Shown here one piece after another: positions 35,200 to 48,442 of a DNA stretch of 64,000 nt. Source of the DNA: Ralstonia wenshanensis (GTDB lineage Bacteria > Pseudomonadota > Gammaproteobacteria > Burkholderiales > Burkholderiaceae); assembly GCF_021173085.1 (NCBI RefSeq), contig NZ_CP076413.1:1798001-1862000 (forward strand). Reading direction: 5' to 3'. The notes below the pieces were generated by a model. It searched no databases. It was not told where the DNA came from and saw only the letters and a program-made list of their open reading frames with translations. Numbering within the stretch: the stretch's first letter is position 1; each line of letters begins with the position of its first letter. The translations under genes were made by a program, and so were the position numbers.

Positions 35200-36170
35200 T
35201 TTTGCCCCTCGCTCTTCTGCAGGCGCAGAAGCAGCAACTTGGAGGCCGCCAGCACGATGAACGTGATGACGAACAGGATCAAGCCCAGCTCCATGAGCGC
35301 CGCGGTATGCAGGCCCTGCCCCGCTTCCGCAAATTCATTGGCCAGCGCCGACGTAATGCTGTTGCCCGGCGAGAACAACGATGGATCGGACAGCAGGTTG
35401 GTGTTGCCGATTACGAACGTCACAGCCATGGTCTCGCCCAGCGCGCGGCCCAGGCCCAACATCACACCACCGATCACCCCCGCCTTGGTGTACGGCAGCA
35501 CCACGTTCCACATGACTTCCCACGTCGTGCAGCCCACGCCGTAGGCAGATTCCTTGAGCAGCGTCGGCGTGATTTCGAACACGTCGCGCATCACCGCCGA
35601 AATGTACGGGATGATCATGATCGCCAGGATCACCCCGGCGCACAGCAGGCCGATGCCGATCGGCGCTCCTTGGAACAGCACCCCGATGAACGGGATCTTG
35701 CCGACGGTCGCGGCCAGCGGTTTTTGAAAGTATTCGCCGAAGATCGGAGCAAACACGAGCAGACCCCACATGCCGTACACGATGGACGGCACTGCAGCGA
35801 GCAGCTCGATGGCGGTACCCAGCGGTCGGCGCAGCCACGCCGGCGACAGCTCGGTCAGAAACAGGGCAATGCCGAAGCTCACGGGCACGGCAATGATGAG
35901 CGCGATCAGCGACGTAACCAGCGTGCCGTAGACGGGCACCAACGCGCCATAAATATCGGAGGGCGGATCCCACTCCGAATTCCACAGGAACGACAGGCCG
36001 AATTTCTGAATCGTGGGCCAGGAGCTGATGATGAGCGAGATGATGATGCCGCCCAGCAGTAACAGCGTAACGATTGCGGCAAGGCGGGTCAGACCGCCGA
36101 ACACCAGGTCGCCAAGGCGGCTGGGTGCTCGCATACGGGAAGCGCCAGAGGAATCAGAGAGCGTGGCCAT
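35196..36170 (-). CDS. pstC: phosphate ABC transporter permease PstC
   Basis: The 324-residue permease has six hydrophobic segments. It has the PstC-typical [21 protein letters not shown] stretch (about 60-80), the [16 protein letters not shown] segment and the EAA loop [22 protein letters not shown]. It follows pstS after 117 bases, a gap that may let the binding protein be made in excess. It overlaps pstA by 4 bases. Confidence 0.96.
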   Translation of the reverse strand: MATLSDSSGASRMRAPSRLGDLVFGGLTRLAAIVTLLLLGGIIISLIISSWPTIQKFGLSFLWNSEWDPPSDIYGALVPVYGTLVTSLIALIIAVPVSFGIALFLTELSPAWLRRPLGTAIELLAAVPSIVYGMWGLLVFAPIFGEYFQKPLAATVGKIPFIGVLFQGAPIGIGLLCAGVILAIMIIPYISAVMRDVFEITPTLLKESAYGVGCTTWEVMWNVVLPYTKAGVIGGVMLGLGRALGETMAVTFVIGNTNLLSDPSLFSPGNSITSALANEFAEAGQGLHTAALMELGLILFVITFIVLAASKLLLLRLQKSEGQK

Positions 36171-36287
36171 GAGGGAAACCGGTCAGCCGAGAAAGAAGCT
36201 TTTGAAATGGTGCGGGCGGCCGATTCGTACCGCCCTCCCGCACCTTGTGCTGCACCTACTTACGAACCCTGATGCAGCAGGCAACCA

Positions 36288-37322
36288 TCATTGGTTGTAG
36301 ACAACCTTACCCGATGCATCCTTCACGCTCGACTTCCACGTTGCGCGGATCTGGTTCTTCACAGCGTCCGGCAGCGGCACGTAGTCCAGGCCCTTGGCAG
36401 CCTCATCGCCACCCTTGTAGGCCCAGTCGAAGAACTTCATGACTTCAGCGCCCTGCGCCGGCTTGGCTTGCGTCTTGTGCAGCAGGATGAACGTCGCACC
36501 AGCGATCGGCCATGCGTCCTTGCCCGGTTCGTCCGTCAGGATCTGGTAGTACGACTTGCTCCACTCGGCGCCAGCAGCCGCAGCCTTGAAGGCTTCAGCG
36601 GTCGGTTGCACCACGGCGCCCGACTTGTTCTGCAGGTTCACGTACGTCATCTTGTTCTGCTTGGCGTAGGCGTACTCAACGTAGCCCACTGCACCACCCA
36701 GACGCTGCACGAACGCAGCCACGCCTTCGTTGCCCTTGCCGCCCGTACCGGTGGGCCAGTTCACGGTCGTGCCTTCACCGACCTTGCTCTTCCACTCAGT
36801 ATTCACCTTCGACAGGTAGTTCGTGAAGATGAACGAGGTGCCCGAACCGTCAGCACGGCGCACCACCAGGATGTCCTGGTCCGGCAGCTTGGCCTTCGGA
36901 TTCAGCTTGGCGATGGCCGGATCATTCCACTTCTTGATCTTGCCCAGGTAGATGTCACCCAGCAATTGGCCATTCAGCGTCAGCTCGCCCGGCTTCACGC
37001 CCGGCAGGTTGATCACGGGCACCACCCCACCGATCACAGTCGGGAACTGGATCAGGCCATCCTTGTTCAACTCTTCGTCCTTCAGCGGCATGTCCGATGC
37101 GCCGAAGTCGACGGTCTTGGCGGTGATCTGCTTGATGCCGCCCGACGAGCCGATACCTTGGTAGTTCACCTTGGTTTGGGTCGCCTTGTTGTAGTCGGCC
37201 GCCCACTTGTTGTAGACGGGTGCCGGGAACGTTGCGCCTGCGCCAGTAATGTCAACAGCAAATGCGGCACCAGCGAAAGCGAGTGCAGCCACGCCAGCGA
37301 TTGCGGTTTTGACCAGTTTCAT
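36288..37322 (-). CDS. pstS: periplasmic phosphate-binding protein PstS
   Basis: The 344-residue binding protein has a Sec signal peptide ([18 protein letters not shown], cleaved before VDITGAG). The phosphate-site loops include [33 protein letters not shown] and [12 protein letters not shown]. It delivers Pi to PstCAB. It is the first gene of the Pho operon and is preceded by a textbook PhoB promoter (37371-37404). A second Pho-box-like site overlaps the transcription start. A GGAG lies 6 bases before the ATG. Confidence 0.97.
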   Translation of the reverse strand: MKLVKTAIAGVAALAFAGAAFAVDITGAGATFPAPVYNKWAADYNKATQTKVNYQGIGSSGGIKQITAKTVDFGASDMPLKDEELNKDGLIQFPTVIGGVVPVINLPGVKPGELTLNGQLLGDIYLGKIKKWNDPAIAKLNPKAKLPDQDILVVRRADGSGTSFIFTNYLSKVNTEWKSKVGEGTTVNWPTGTGGKGNEGVAAFVQRLGGAVGYVEYAYAKQNKMTYVNLQNKSGAVVQPTAEAFKAAAAGAEWSKSYYQILTDEPGKDAWPIAGATFILLHKTQAKPAQGAEVMKFFDWAYKGGDEAAKGLDYVPLPDAVKNQIRATWKSSVKDASGKVVYNQ

Positions 37323-37348
37323 GAGTTCTCCAGAGGAGCGGTTGAGCG

Positions 37349-37366
37349 ATGACAGATTTTTGACAT
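37349..37366 (-). promoter_or_regulatory. second Pho-box-like site downstream of the pstS -10
   Basis: On the - strand ATGTCAA-AAAT-CTGTCAT gives two 7-mers with the 4-base spacing of a Pho box. It lies between the -10 element and the pstS ATG, over the expected transcription start, and has no -10 of its own. Confidence 0.65.
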
Positions 37367-37370
37367 CCGA

Positions 37371-37404
37371 ACTTTAGGCGGCTTGGATGACAGTTCTGTG
37401 ACAA
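37371..37404 (-). promoter_or_regulatory. PhoB-dependent promoter of pstS
   Basis: On the - strand the Pho box TTGTCAC-AGAA-CTGTCAT (37387-37404) is followed after exactly 10 bases by the -10 TAAAGT (37371-37376). There is no separate -35, as expected of class-type PhoB activation. The leader to the ATG is about 42 bases. Confidence 0.92.
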
Positions 37405-37462
37405 CACGAAAACTTCTCATAACTGACCTGCAGAGCATGAAAGTCGACCCGCGCGCATAAAA

Positions 37463-37484
37463 AAAGCGGCCCGAAGACCGCTTT
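37463..37484 (-). terminator. intrinsic terminator of glmM
   Basis: On the - strand AAAGCGG pairs with CCGCTTT around an 8-nt loop and runs into TTTT. It separates glmM from the pstS control region. Confidence 0.88.
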
Positions 37485-37513
37485 CTTGCTCGCTGACTTG
37501 ACCGGGCAGGAGC

Positions 37514-38857
37514 TTACTGCAACGTCGCGGCAAGACGCTCCGCATGTTGGTTGGCCAGCTCTGCGTCTTGCGCTTCCACCATCACGCGGACGACCGGCTC
37601 CGTACCCGACGGACGAATCAGCACCCGCCCCTTGCCGTCGAGCTCTGCCTCGCTGGTCTTCAGCGCCGCTTGCAGGCCAGCGTGCGCTTTCCAGTCGAAA
37701 CCCTTTTCGACCCGCACATTGATGAGCTTTTGCGGGAACAGGCGCACGCCGTCCAGCATCTGGTCCAGCGTCTGGCCGCTGCGACGCAATGCCGCAAGCA
37801 CCTGCAGCGCCGAGATGATGCCGTCGCCCGTGCTGTGCTTATCCAGGCAGAGCAAGTGGCCCGACCCTTCGCCGCCCAGGAGCCAACCATTCTTCTTCAG
37901 CTCTTCCAGCACGTAGCGGTCGCCCACCTTGGCGCGCACGAATTCAACCCCCTGCGCCTTGAGCGCCAGCTCCACAGCAAGATTGGTCATGAGCGTGCCG
38001 ACCGCACCCGGCACCGTCTGGCCCGCCGCGCGGCGCGCCTGCACCATGACGTAGAGCAGTTCGTCTCCGTTGTAGAGCCGGCCATTGCGGTCCACCACCT
38101 GCAGGCGGTCGGCATCGCCGTCGAAGGCCAGGCCGATGTCGGCCCCATGCTCGCGCGTGGCCTCGACCAACTTGCCTGGCGCCGTCGCGCCATAGCCGTC
38201 GTTGATGTTGCGACCATTCGGCTGGTTGCCGATCGACACGACGTCCGCACCCAACTCATGGAAGACGTGCGGTGCGATGTGATAGGCCGCGCCATGCGCG
38301 CTGTCCAGCACGACCTTCATGCCGAACAGGTTCAGGTCGCTGGGGAACGTGCTCTTGCAGAACTCAATGTAGCGGCCAGCGGCATCCTCGATACGACGGG
38401 CACGGCCCAACGCGTCTGAGGCTGCGTACTCCATCGGCCTTTCCAGCTCGGCCTCAATCTGCAGTTCGGTTTCGTCCGGCAGCTTGTCGCCGGTGGCTGA
38501 GAAAAACTTGATGCCGTTGTCGTAATACGGGTTATGTGACGCAGAAATCACCACCCCCGCCGACAGCCGCAGTGCGCGCGTGAGATACGCCACGCCCGGC
38601 GTGGGCAGCGGCCCGCTCATCAGGACGTCAACACCGGCTGCGGTAAAGCCCGCTTCCAACGCGGCTTCCAGCATGTAGCCCGACAGGCGCGTGTCCTTCC
38701 CGATCAGCACGGTAGGACGGCCATGGCCGTGCGCCTCTCCGCCATGGGCCAGCACTCGGCCTGCTGCATACCCAAGGCGCAACACGAAATCCGGCGTGAT
38801 CGGGCTTTCACCGACACGCCCACGGATACCGTCGGTGCCGAAATACTTCCTGGACAT
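37514..38857 (-). CDS. glmM: phosphoglucosamine mutase GlmM
   Basis: The 447-residue enzyme interconverts glucosamine-6-phosphate and glucosamine-1-phosphate for UDP-GlcNAc, and so for peptidoglycan and LPS. It has the phosphoserine loop [17 protein letters not shown] (serine near 104), the metal loop [10 protein letters not shown] (about 243-252), the sugar loop GGEGSGH and the phosphate-binding [12 protein letters not shown]. The ATG at 38857 begins [12 protein letters not shown], the family start. It follows folP and ftsH on the same strand, the usual ftsH-folP-glmM order. Confidence 0.97.
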   Translation of the reverse strand: MSRKYFGTDGIRGRVGESPITPDFVLRLGYAAGRVLAHGGEAHGHGRPTVLIGKDTRLSGYMLEAALEAGFTAAGVDVLMSGPLPTPGVAYLTRALRLSAGVVISASHNPYYDNGIKFFSATGDKLPDETELQIEAELERPMEYAASDALGRARRIEDAAGRYIEFCKSTFPSDLNLFGMKVVLDSAHGAAYHIAPHVFHELGADVVSIGNQPNGRNINDGYGATAPGKLVEATREHGADIGLAFDGDADRLQVVDRNGRLYNGDELLYVMVQARRAAGQTVPGAVGTLMTNLAVELALKAQGVEFVRAKVGDRYVLEELKKNGWLLGGEGSGHLLCLDKHSTGDGIISALQVLAALRRSGQTLDQMLDGVRLFPQKLINVRVEKGFDWKAHAGLQAALKTSEAELDGKGRVLIRPSGTEPVVRVMVEAQDAELANQHAERLAATLQ

Positions 38858-38965
38858 TGGGTGTCTCTCCTGGAGAATGTTTCTTTCTTTGTTTGTAAGG
38901 CGCCGGCCATCGCCGGGCAATCCTCTATTTGCTTGACCCCCAGCCGCGTGAGGCCGGGGCGGCTC

Positions 38966-39841
38966 TCAGGCGACTGGCGGATCGACGCGTTCATGACGCA
39001 TCGCCCACCACAATTGAATCGCTTCCACCGTTGGCCGCACGTCGTGCACACGCACGATGAACGCGCCTCGCTCTGCGGCCAGCAATGCGGCCGCTACACT
39101 GGCCGCCACGCGCTCGGCCGGCGGTTTGCCACCCAGCACCGCGCCGAGCGTCGATTTGCGCGATAAACCAACGAGCAGCGGCAAACCGATCCGATTGAAC
39201 TCCGCCAAGCGATTGAGCATGGTGAGATTGTGATCCGGCGTTTTGCCAAAACCAAATCCCGGATCGAGCGAAATACGCTCAACCGCCACGCCAGCGGCCA
39301 TCAGCGCCTCCGTTTGCGCACGCAGGAAGGTCTCAACCTCGCCCATCAGGTCGGCGTAGCTGGGCGATTCCTGCATCGTTTCCGGGTCACGCTGCATGTG
39401 CATGACGCACAGGCCCGCGTCGCCCTTGGCCACTGCTTCAATCGCGCCAGGCCGGCGAAAGCCCCAGATATCGTTGATCAGATCGGCGCCTGCATCCAGC
39501 GTGGCGCGCATCACCTCGGGCTTGTAAGTATCGATGGACAACGGTTTGCCGCATTCGCGCAGCGCCTCGACGATGGGCATCACGCGATCCAACTCGGCTT
39601 GCAGGCTCAACGGTTCGGCACCAGGCCGGCTCGATTCGCCGCCGATGTCGATCATGTCGACGCCTTCTGCGATCAGTTTTTCAGCATGGCGCAAGGCCGC
39701 ATCGCGCGTGGCGTACTGCCCTCCATCGGAGAATGAATCGGGCGTGACGTTGAGAATGCCCATAACCAGCGGACGCCGATCACGTGCGTAACGGAAACGT
39801 CCGCACTGGAAGTGCGTTGCGGTGGGATTGGAAGCGGACAA
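38966..39841 (-). CDS. folP: dihydropteroate synthase
   Basis: The 291-residue TIM-barrel enzyme joins p-aminobenzoate to dihydropterin pyrophosphate in folate synthesis; it is the sulfonamide target. It has MGILNVTPDSFSDGGQY (about 27-43), the DIGGESSRPGAEPLS loop (about 65-79) and the late KSTLGAVLGG segment with the catalytic Lys region. It lies between ftsH and glmM, all on the - strand. The short N-terminal extension is normal for betaproteobacteria. Confidence 0.97.
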   Translation of the reverse strand: MSASNPTATHFQCGRFRYARDRRPLVMGILNVTPDSFSDGGQYATRDAALRHAEKLIAEGVDMIDIGGESSRPGAEPLSLQAELDRVMPIVEALRECGKPLSIDTYKPEVMRATLDAGADLINDIWGFRRPGAIEAVAKGDAGLCVMHMQRDPETMQESPSYADLMGEVETFLRAQTEALMAAGVAVERISLDPGFGFGKTPDHNLTMLNRLAEFNRIGLPLLVGLSRKSTLGAVLGGKPPAERVAASVAAALLAAERGAFIVRVHDVRPTVEAIQLWWAMRHERVDPPVA

Positions 39842-39905
39842 GATAGATCGATGGAAATGCTGCGCAGGACCGGAATGCTACGCCAGGCGTACCGGAAAAC
39901 GCCAA

Positions 39906-39933
39906 CAAAAAAGCCGGTGCGTTTGCACCGGCT
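39906..39933 (-). terminator. intrinsic terminator of ftsH
   Basis: On the - strand AGCCGGTGC pairs with GCACCGGCT around a 4-nt loop and runs into six Ts. It implies that folP and glmM have a separate promoter or depend on read-through. Confidence 0.88.
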
Positions 39934-39974
39934 CTTCTGTGTCACCGCCGGGGCGACAAACTAACGGGTCATCA

Positions 39975-41861
39975 TCAGGCCGTGGCAGGCACGTTGCCCG
40001 GGTTCACACCAGCCGGCGTACCACCACCCGGCGGGGTGCTGCCACCGCCGGTCGAGCCGTAGCGCGGCGGGCGCGGCGGCTTGCCGTCCATGATGTCGTT
40101 GACCTGATCGGCGTCGATGGTTTCCCACTCGAGCAGCGCCGCAGTCATGGCTTCAACCTTTTCGCGATTCGCTTCCAGCAGCCCCTTGGCCAGGGCGTAT
40201 TGCTCGTCGACGATGCGGCGGATTTCCGAATCCACCTTCTGCTGCGTGGCCTCAGACACCGTCTTGGATGCCATACGGCCGAAGAAACCGTCCTGCTCCG
40301 TATCGACGTAGACCATGGTGCCAAGCGCATCGCTCATGCCATAGCGCGTCACCATGTCGCGGGCCATCTTGGTGGCACGTTCGAAGTCGTTGGAAGCACC
40401 GGTGCTCATCGCACCCAGGAACACCTCTTCTGCAGCACGGCCACCGAACAGAATCGCGACCTCTTCGAGCATCGTGTCCTTATAGGCATAGTGCTTGTCG
40501 TGCTCCGGCAGTTGCCACGTCAGACCGCCAGCCCAGCCGCGCGGCATGATCGTGACCTTGTGCACTGGATCAGCCTTCGGCAGCAGCTTGGCCACCACCG
40601 CGTGACCCGACTCGTGGTACGCCGTAGCGCGGCGTTCCTCTTCGCGGATCACAGCCGACTTGCGCTCCGGACCCATGAAGATCTTGTCCTTTGCATCTTC
40701 GAAGTCCTGCATGTCGACCACGCGCTTGTTACGGCGTGCAGCAAACAACGCAGCTTCGTTGACCAAGTTGGCCAGATCGGCACCCGAAAAGCCCGGGGTA
40801 CCGCGCGCCAGCACCGATGCATCAACGTCGTTGCCGATAGGCACCTTGCGCATGTGCACCTTGAGAATCTGCTCGCGGCCGCGAATGTCAGGCAGCCCAA
40901 CGTAGACCTGACGGTCGAAGCGGCCCGGACGCAGCAGCGCCTTGTCGAGCACATCTGCACGGTTGGTTGCCGCGATCACGATGACGCCCGAGTTGGCCTC
41001 GAAGCCGTCCATCTCGACCAGCATCTGGTTCAGGGTCTGCTCGCGCTCGTCGTTGCCGCCGCCCATGCCCGCGCCACGATGACGGCCAACCGCATCGATT
41101 TCATCGATGAACACGATGCAGGGGGCCTGCTTCTTGGCGTTTTCGAACATGTCGCGCACGCGGGCTGCGCCCACGCCAACGAACATTTCAACGAAGTCCG
41201 AACCGGAAATGCTGAAGAACGGTACCTTGGCTTCGCCGGCAATGGCGCGAGCCAGCAGCGTCTTACCGGTACCCGGAGGGCCCACCAGCAGTACGCCGCG
41301 AGGGATCCGCCCGCCCAGCTTCTGGAATTTCTGCGGATCCTTCAGGAAGTCAACCAGCTCGACGACTTCTTCCTTGGACTCGTCACAGCCTGCCACGTCA
41401 GCAAACGTGACGCTGTTGTTGTTCTCATCGATCAACCGCGCTCGCGATTTGCCGAACGAGAAGGCGCCGCCTTTCCCGCCGCCCTGCATCTGCCGCATCA
41501 TGTAGAACCAGAACACGATGATCAGCAACGTGGGGCCGAGGTAGTAAAGCGCGGTGAGAAGCACACCTTGCTCTTCTTCTGCCTTGCCGGTCACCTGCAC
41601 GCCGTACTTCATCAGGTCGCCCACCATCCAGATGTCGCCGGGCGAGATGATGGAATATTTGTTGCCTTCGTTGGGCGTGACCAACAGCGTGCGGCCCTGG
41701 ACTTCGACACGTTTGACTTTGCCGGCCTTCGCGTCATCCATGAATTGCGAGTACGTCACACCCTCTTGGGTGCGCGGCTTGTCGAACTGCTTGAAGACGG
41801 TGAACAGCACCAAGGCAATCACCAGCCAGATGGCCGCCTTCTGAAACCAGTTGTTATTCAA
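39975..41861 (-). CDS. ftsH: membrane-bound ATP-dependent zinc metalloprotease FtsH
   Basis: The 628-residue AAA+ protease degrades short-lived cytoplasmic proteins and unassembled membrane proteins. It has membrane segments at about 6-25 and 100-120 around a small periplasmic domain. Walker A is GPPGTGKT (about 195-202), Walker B is [11 protein letters not shown], the SRH motif is present and the zinc site is HESGHAV (about 417-423). The Gly/Pro-rich C-terminal tail is usual. It follows rlmE, as in E. coli, and the two are probably cotranscribed. Confidence 0.98.
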   Translation of the reverse strand: MNNNWFQKAAIWLVIALVLFTVFKQFDKPRTQEGVTYSQFMDDAKAGKVKRVEVQGRTLLVTPNEGNKYSIISPGDIWMVGDLMKYGVQVTGKAEEEQGVLLTALYYLGPTLLIIVFWFYMMRQMQGGGKGGAFSFGKSRARLIDENNNSVTFADVAGCDESKEEVVELVDFLKDPQKFQKLGGRIPRGVLLVGPPGTGKTLLARAIAGEAKVPFFSISGSDFVEMFVGVGAARVRDMFENAKKQAPCIVFIDEIDAVGRHRGAGMGGGNDEREQTLNQMLVEMDGFEANSGVIVIAATNRADVLDKALLRPGRFDRQVYVGLPDIRGREQILKVHMRKVPIGNDVDASVLARGTPGFSGADLANLVNEAALFAARRNKRVVDMQDFEDAKDKIFMGPERKSAVIREEERRATAYHESGHAVVAKLLPKADPVHKVTIMPRGWAGGLTWQLPEHDKHYAYKDTMLEEVAILFGGRAAEEVFLGAMSTGASNDFERATKMARDMVTRYGMSDALGTMVYVDTEQDGFFGRMASKTVSEATQQKVDSEIRRIVDEQYALAKGLLEANREKVEAMTAALLEWETIDADQVNDIMDGKPPRPPRYGSTGGGSTPPGGGTPAGVNPGNVPATA

Positions 41862-41991
41862 GGCGAGACTCCTTTAGAAATGCCTTGACGGGATGCTTGG
41901 CATTGTAATGCACGGACACCGCCGCGGGTTGATTGCCCGCAAGACCGAGGCACCACCGTGCTAGCAGGGGGCCCTCTGTGAGTATCGTCCG

Positions 41992-42657
41992 TCAGCCCGG
42001 TTGCTTGAGCTGCCGGCCCAACAGGAATGTTTCGGACGATTTGTCGCGGGAGGCTTTAGGCTTGCGCGGCGCAACGATCTTGAAATGGCGTTTGAACATC
42101 TCGACGATCTGACTATAGCCACTGCCGTGAAAACATTTGATCAGCAGTGCGCCCTCAGGTTTCAGGTGCGCCATGGCAAATTCCACAGCCAGTTCAGCGA
42201 TGTGCTCCATACGCGCGGCGTCTGCCGACGCCACGCCTGAGAGATTGGGGGCCATATCGGACAAAACAAGGTCCACTTTGCCGCCGCCACTAGCTTCCAG
42301 CACGATTTCTTCCAACTGCCGGAAAACGTCGTCCTCGCGAAAGTCACCCTGGATGAAAGTGACGTCGGCAATGGCTTCCATTGGGAGGATGTCGATGGCG
42401 ACGATTGCCCCATCGATACGGCCATCCTTGGCGCGCGGCGATGCGGCCAGCTTGTTGCGCACGTATTGGCTCCAGCTGCCCGGCGCGGCGCCCAGATCAA
42501 CGATGACCTGGCCCGGCTTGATCAGCTTGTCCTGCTCGTCGATCTCTTTGAGCTTGTAGGCGGCTCGCGCGCGATAGCCTTCGCGCTGCGCGAGCTTTAC
42601 GTACGGATCGTTGATATGGTCGTGCAGCCACGACTGGTTGAACTTGTTCTTTGCCAT
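41992..42657 (-). CDS. rlmE: 23S rRNA 2'-O-methyltransferase RlmE (FtsJ)
   Basis: The 221-residue enzyme methylates U2552 of 23S rRNA late in 50S assembly. It has the SAM-binding motif [13 protein letters not shown] (about 59-71) and the catalytic K-D-K-E set represented by [24 protein letters not shown] and SSETFLLGR. The ATG at 42657 gives the family start [14 protein letters not shown]. It is divergent from yhbY by 108 bases, the arrangement found widely in proteobacteria. Confidence 0.97.
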   Translation of the reverse strand: MAKNKFNQSWLHDHINDPYVKLAQREGYRARAAYKLKEIDEQDKLIKPGQVIVDLGAAPGSWSQYVRNKLAASPRAKDGRIDGAIVAIDILPMEAIADVTFIQGDFREDDVFRQLEEIVLEASGGGKVDLVLSDMAPNLSGVASADAARMEHIAELAVEFAMAHLKPEGALLIKCFHGSGYSQIVEMFKRHFKIVAPRKPKASRDKSSETFLLGRQLKQPG

Positions 42658-42765
42658 CGAATTGGTTGCAATTTCGCCCGGATGTCGCGCCAAACATGGC
42701 AGCCAGGACTGGTTTTGGCGGATAATACGCGCCGTTTGTCTTTTTGCGCGATTCCGCCCTTATTT

Positions 42766-43266
42766 ATGCCCGCCCTTATCCTCACCCCTGCCCAACGATC
42801 GGAACTGCGCTCCGAAGCGCACGCGTTGAACCCGGTCGTCATCATCGGTGCGGAGGGCCTGACCAAGGCCGTTCTGGCCGAAATCGACCGCTCGCTGGCG
42901 GCCCACGGGCTGATCAAGATCCGCGTCTTCGGCGATGACCGCGAAGCTCGGATCGAACTCTATGACACCATCTGCGCCCGGCTGCAGGCGGCCCCGGTAC
43001 AGCACATCGGTAAGCTGCTAGTGATCTGGCGCGAAGGTCCGGCGTACCTGAAGGAAAACCAGCCGCGAGACCTCAAGCCGCCGCGCAAGACGACCGTTGG
43101 TGCCGGCCCGCGCTCGGTCACCGTGCGCAAGCCGAACCCGAACAGCGCGCGCCGTCCGAAGCCGGTCCGCCTGAGCGTGCTCGGCAACGAGCGCGTCACG
43201 GCCGGCGGCAACGTCAAGCGCGCGAAACCGCGTCAAACCAGCCAGAAAAAGAAAGCGCTGTCCTGA
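42766..43266 (+). CDS. yhbY: ribosome-associated RNA-binding protein YhbY (CRM domain)
   Basis: The 166-residue protein has a CRS1-YhbY domain at about 5-95, with the GLTKAVLAEIDRSLAAHGLIKIRV core and the RNA-binding GEGL-type turn seen here as GAEGLTKAV. The C-terminal extension of about 70 residues is basic (PKPVRLS, GGNVKRAKPRQTSQKKK) and longer than in E. coli YhbY, which may add RNA contacts. YhbY binds pre-50S particles. It is divergent from rlmE, another 50S factor, and ends at a strong terminator. Confidence 0.93.
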   Translation: MPALILTPAQRSELRSEAHALNPVVIIGAEGLTKAVLAEIDRSLAAHGLIKIRVFGDDREARIELYDTICARLQAAPVQHIGKLLVIWREGPAYLKENQPRDLKPPRKTTVGAGPRSVTVRKPNPNSARRPKPVRLSVLGNERVTAGGNVKRAKPRQTSQKKKALS

Positions 43267-43291
43267 TTCAATTCGGCACCGTACAGAAAAC

Positions 43292-43320
43292 GACCGGCTT
43301 TCCAGCCGGTCTTTTTTTTT
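43292..43320 (+). terminator. intrinsic terminator of yhbY
   Basis: GACCGGCT (43292-43299) pairs perfectly with AGCCGGTC (43304-43311) around TTCC and is followed by nine Ts. Confidence 0.95.
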
Positions 43321-43333
43321 GGCCGCAGGCGGC

Positions 43334-43792
43334 TTACCGAATACCGGCCGCCTTCCAGATCAGCGCCAACCCCAGCAGGCTCTGCACCAGATAGAACACA
43401 CTCGATACGCCGTGCAGCATGCCAAATTGTGCGCGGTAAGGCGAATCCCCCACCGCCACGCCGAGCGCATCGGCCTGTTCGCGCAGCGACGCCATGAAGG
43501 GCTGCAGGCCGAAATATCCCACCAGCACGCAAAGCAGCATCGCCAGGACAAGCCAGCGCAGCCGCCGGTATCCGGCCTGACCGCGACGCACCAGCGCCGT
43601 GGCAGCCAGCAGCAGCAAGCACCCTGTCGCCAAACCGATCCACGCTTGCGCATGAAACAACCGGCCGGCAATCGAGCCGGCCAACTGGCGATCATTCAGC
43701 ATCGCAAACAGCGTCGGAGCGACGATGTAACCGATGGTCCAGAGCGAACCGCACCACACCGTGGCAAGCAACTGGAAGAAGCGCTGCGGCAT
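43334..43792 (-). CDS. DUF4149 inner-membrane protein
   Basis: The 152-residue protein has four hydrophobic segments (about 5-30, 45-68, 80-100 and 125-147). The N-terminal LLATVWCGSLWTIGYIVAPTLF motif is typical of DUF4149 proteins of betaproteobacteria. Its function is unknown. It follows greA after 20 bases on the same strand, a conserved neighbour in this group, so the two probably share a transcript. Confidence 0.88.
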   Translation of the reverse strand: MPQRFFQLLATVWCGSLWTIGYIVAPTLFAMLNDRQLAGSIAGRLFHAQAWIGLATGCLLLLAATALVRRGQAGYRRLRWLVLAMLLCVLVGYFGLQPFMASLREQADALGVAVGDSPYRAQFGMLHGVSSVFYLVQSLLGLALIWKAAGIR

Positions 43793-43812
43793 GGCGGTTG
43801 CCTCGGATCGGG

Positions 43813-44289
43813 TTAGAGGTACTTGACGGCCAGGACTTCGTACTCGCGTTCGCCGCCGGGGGCAACCACGGTGGCGACATCGCCTTCGAACTTGCCGATC
43901 AACGCACGGGCGATCGGCGAGCTGATCGAAATCTTGCCGGTTTCCAGATCGGCCTCATCATCGCCGACGATCTGGTACGTGACGGGCTTACCCGAATCCA
44001 AGTCTTCGAGGTCGATCGTGGCGCCAAAAACCACGCGGCCATCGGCATCCAGCGAAGCCGGATCGATGATCTGCGCAGCGGACAGCTTGCCTTCGATTTC
44101 CTGGATACGGCCTTCGATGAAGCCCTGGCGCTCCTTGGCGGCATCATAGTCGGCGTTTTCGGACAGATCGCCCTGGGCGCGCGCCTCGGCGATGGCGTTG
44201 ACAACGGCAGGACGCTCCTTGGTCTTGAGACGTTGAAGCTCTTCTTTCAGCATCTCTGCACCGCGCTTGGTAATCGGAATGGTGCTCAT
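43813..44289 (-). CDS. greA: transcription elongation factor GreA
   Basis: The 158-residue factor rescues backtracked RNA polymerase by stimulating transcript cleavage in the secondary channel. The N-terminal coiled coil carries the acidic tip [15 protein letters not shown] (about 43-57), and the C-terminal FKBP-like domain has the [10 protein letters not shown] segment. The length and motifs are standard. A hairpin region separates it from carB upstream. Confidence 0.97.
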   Translation of the reverse strand: MSTIPITKRGAEMLKEELQRLKTKERPAVVNAIAEARAQGDLSENADYDAAKERQGFIEGRIQEIEGKLSAAQIIDPASLDADGRVVFGATIDLEDLDSGKPVTYQIVGDDEADLETGKISISSPIARALIGKFEGDVATVVAPGGEREYEVLAVKYL

Positions 44290-44309
44290 CGTAAGTAATT
44301 CGGAATCAC

Positions 44310-44370
44310 AAAAAAATCAGCCGCTGCGAAGCGGGAGGGCGCGTAGCGCACACCCGCCCGACGGCGGCTG
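44310..44370 (-). terminator. terminator-like hairpin between carB and greA
   Basis: On the - strand CAGCCGC at 44364-44370 pairs with GCGGCTG at 44318-44324, with an inner hairpin CCGCT-N4-AGCGG near the end. Seven Ts follow after two bases. It should reduce but may not abolish read-through from carB into greA. Confidence 0.72.
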
Positions 44371-44484
44371 TCGTTGTTTTGACACGGACGCTCTAGTTTA
44401 GGCGAACCGTCCGGAGGCGGCAACTGCTCCTCTCCGGCCGGCTCGCCGCGACGCTATGCCGCGTCGCGGGCCCTGAGGATGGGC

Positions 44485-47730
<3,246 letters not shown>

Positions 47731-47746
47731 AACCCGCTCGATTCGA

Positions 47747-48421
47747 TTAATTCAGTGTGGCCGTCGCCAGCTTGGCGGAAAAGCCGATAAACATGGCGCC
47801 GACGCCGCTGCTCATACCAGCAGACAAACGTCGTCGCGCGCGGAACGCCGCGGCCAGCCGCGCGCCCACGAAGATGATGGTGGTCAGGTACAGGAAGCTG
47901 CAGATCTGGCAGACCAGCCCCAGCACGACGAACGACACCACCGGCAGCGCGTAGTGCGGGTCGACGAACTGGATGAAGAACGAGATGAAGAACAGGATCG
48001 CCTTCGGGTTCAGCAGGCTGATGATCAGCGCCTTCTTGAAGGGATGCGATTCATCGGCCGGGACCGCGTTTTGTTCGACGGACCCGCTGGCCTTGCGCGC
48101 GCGCCAATTGCGCACCGCGCCACGCAGCATCTGCAGACCGATCCACGCAAGGTACGCCGCACCGATGTACTTCACGACGTAGAACAGCGCCGGACTCGCC
48201 TTCAACAGCGAAGCCACGCCCGCTGCCGACAACACCATCAGGATGGCATCGCCCAGAAACACACCGCATGCGCCCTGGTAGCCCGCGCGCACACCGCGTC
48301 GGGCCGCCACCGACAGCACGTACATCGAGTTCGGCCCCGGCAGCAGCACGATGAAGATCGTGCCGAGCAGGAAGGTCCAGAACTCGGTGATGCCGAAGTG
48401 GGCGAGCATGAAGGCGTTCAT
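47747..48421 (-). CDS. LysE-superfamily amino acid exporter, LeuE-like
   Basis: The 224-residue inner-membrane protein has about six membrane segments. It has the LysE/RhtB signature [21 protein letters not shown] (about 22-42) and the middle [15 protein letters not shown] segment. The start [27 protein letters not shown] resembles LeuE. It lies between carA (21 bases) and carB (16 bases) on the same strand, so it is cotranscribed with carbamoyl phosphate synthesis. The substrate is unknown; leucine is the guess from similarity, while arginine or a pyrimidine-related amino acid would fit the context. Confidence 0.88.
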   Translation of the reverse strand: MNAFMLAHFGITEFWTFLLGTIFIVLLPGPNSMYVLSVAARRGVRAGYQGACGVFLGDAILMVLSAAGVASLLKASPALFYVVKYIGAAYLAWIGLQMLRGAVRNWRARKASGSVEQNAVPADESHPFKKALIISLLNPKAILFFISFFIQFVDPHYALPVVSFVVLGLVCQICSFLYLTTIIFVGARLAAAFRARRRLSAGMSSGVGAMFIGFSAKLATATLN

Positions 48422-48442
48422 GACGATGCGATCTCGTAGGCT

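Noticed and set aside
39822-41888. 688-codon open frame opposite ftsH
   Set aside because: Antisense shadow of a well-conserved gene; no family features or ribosome site.
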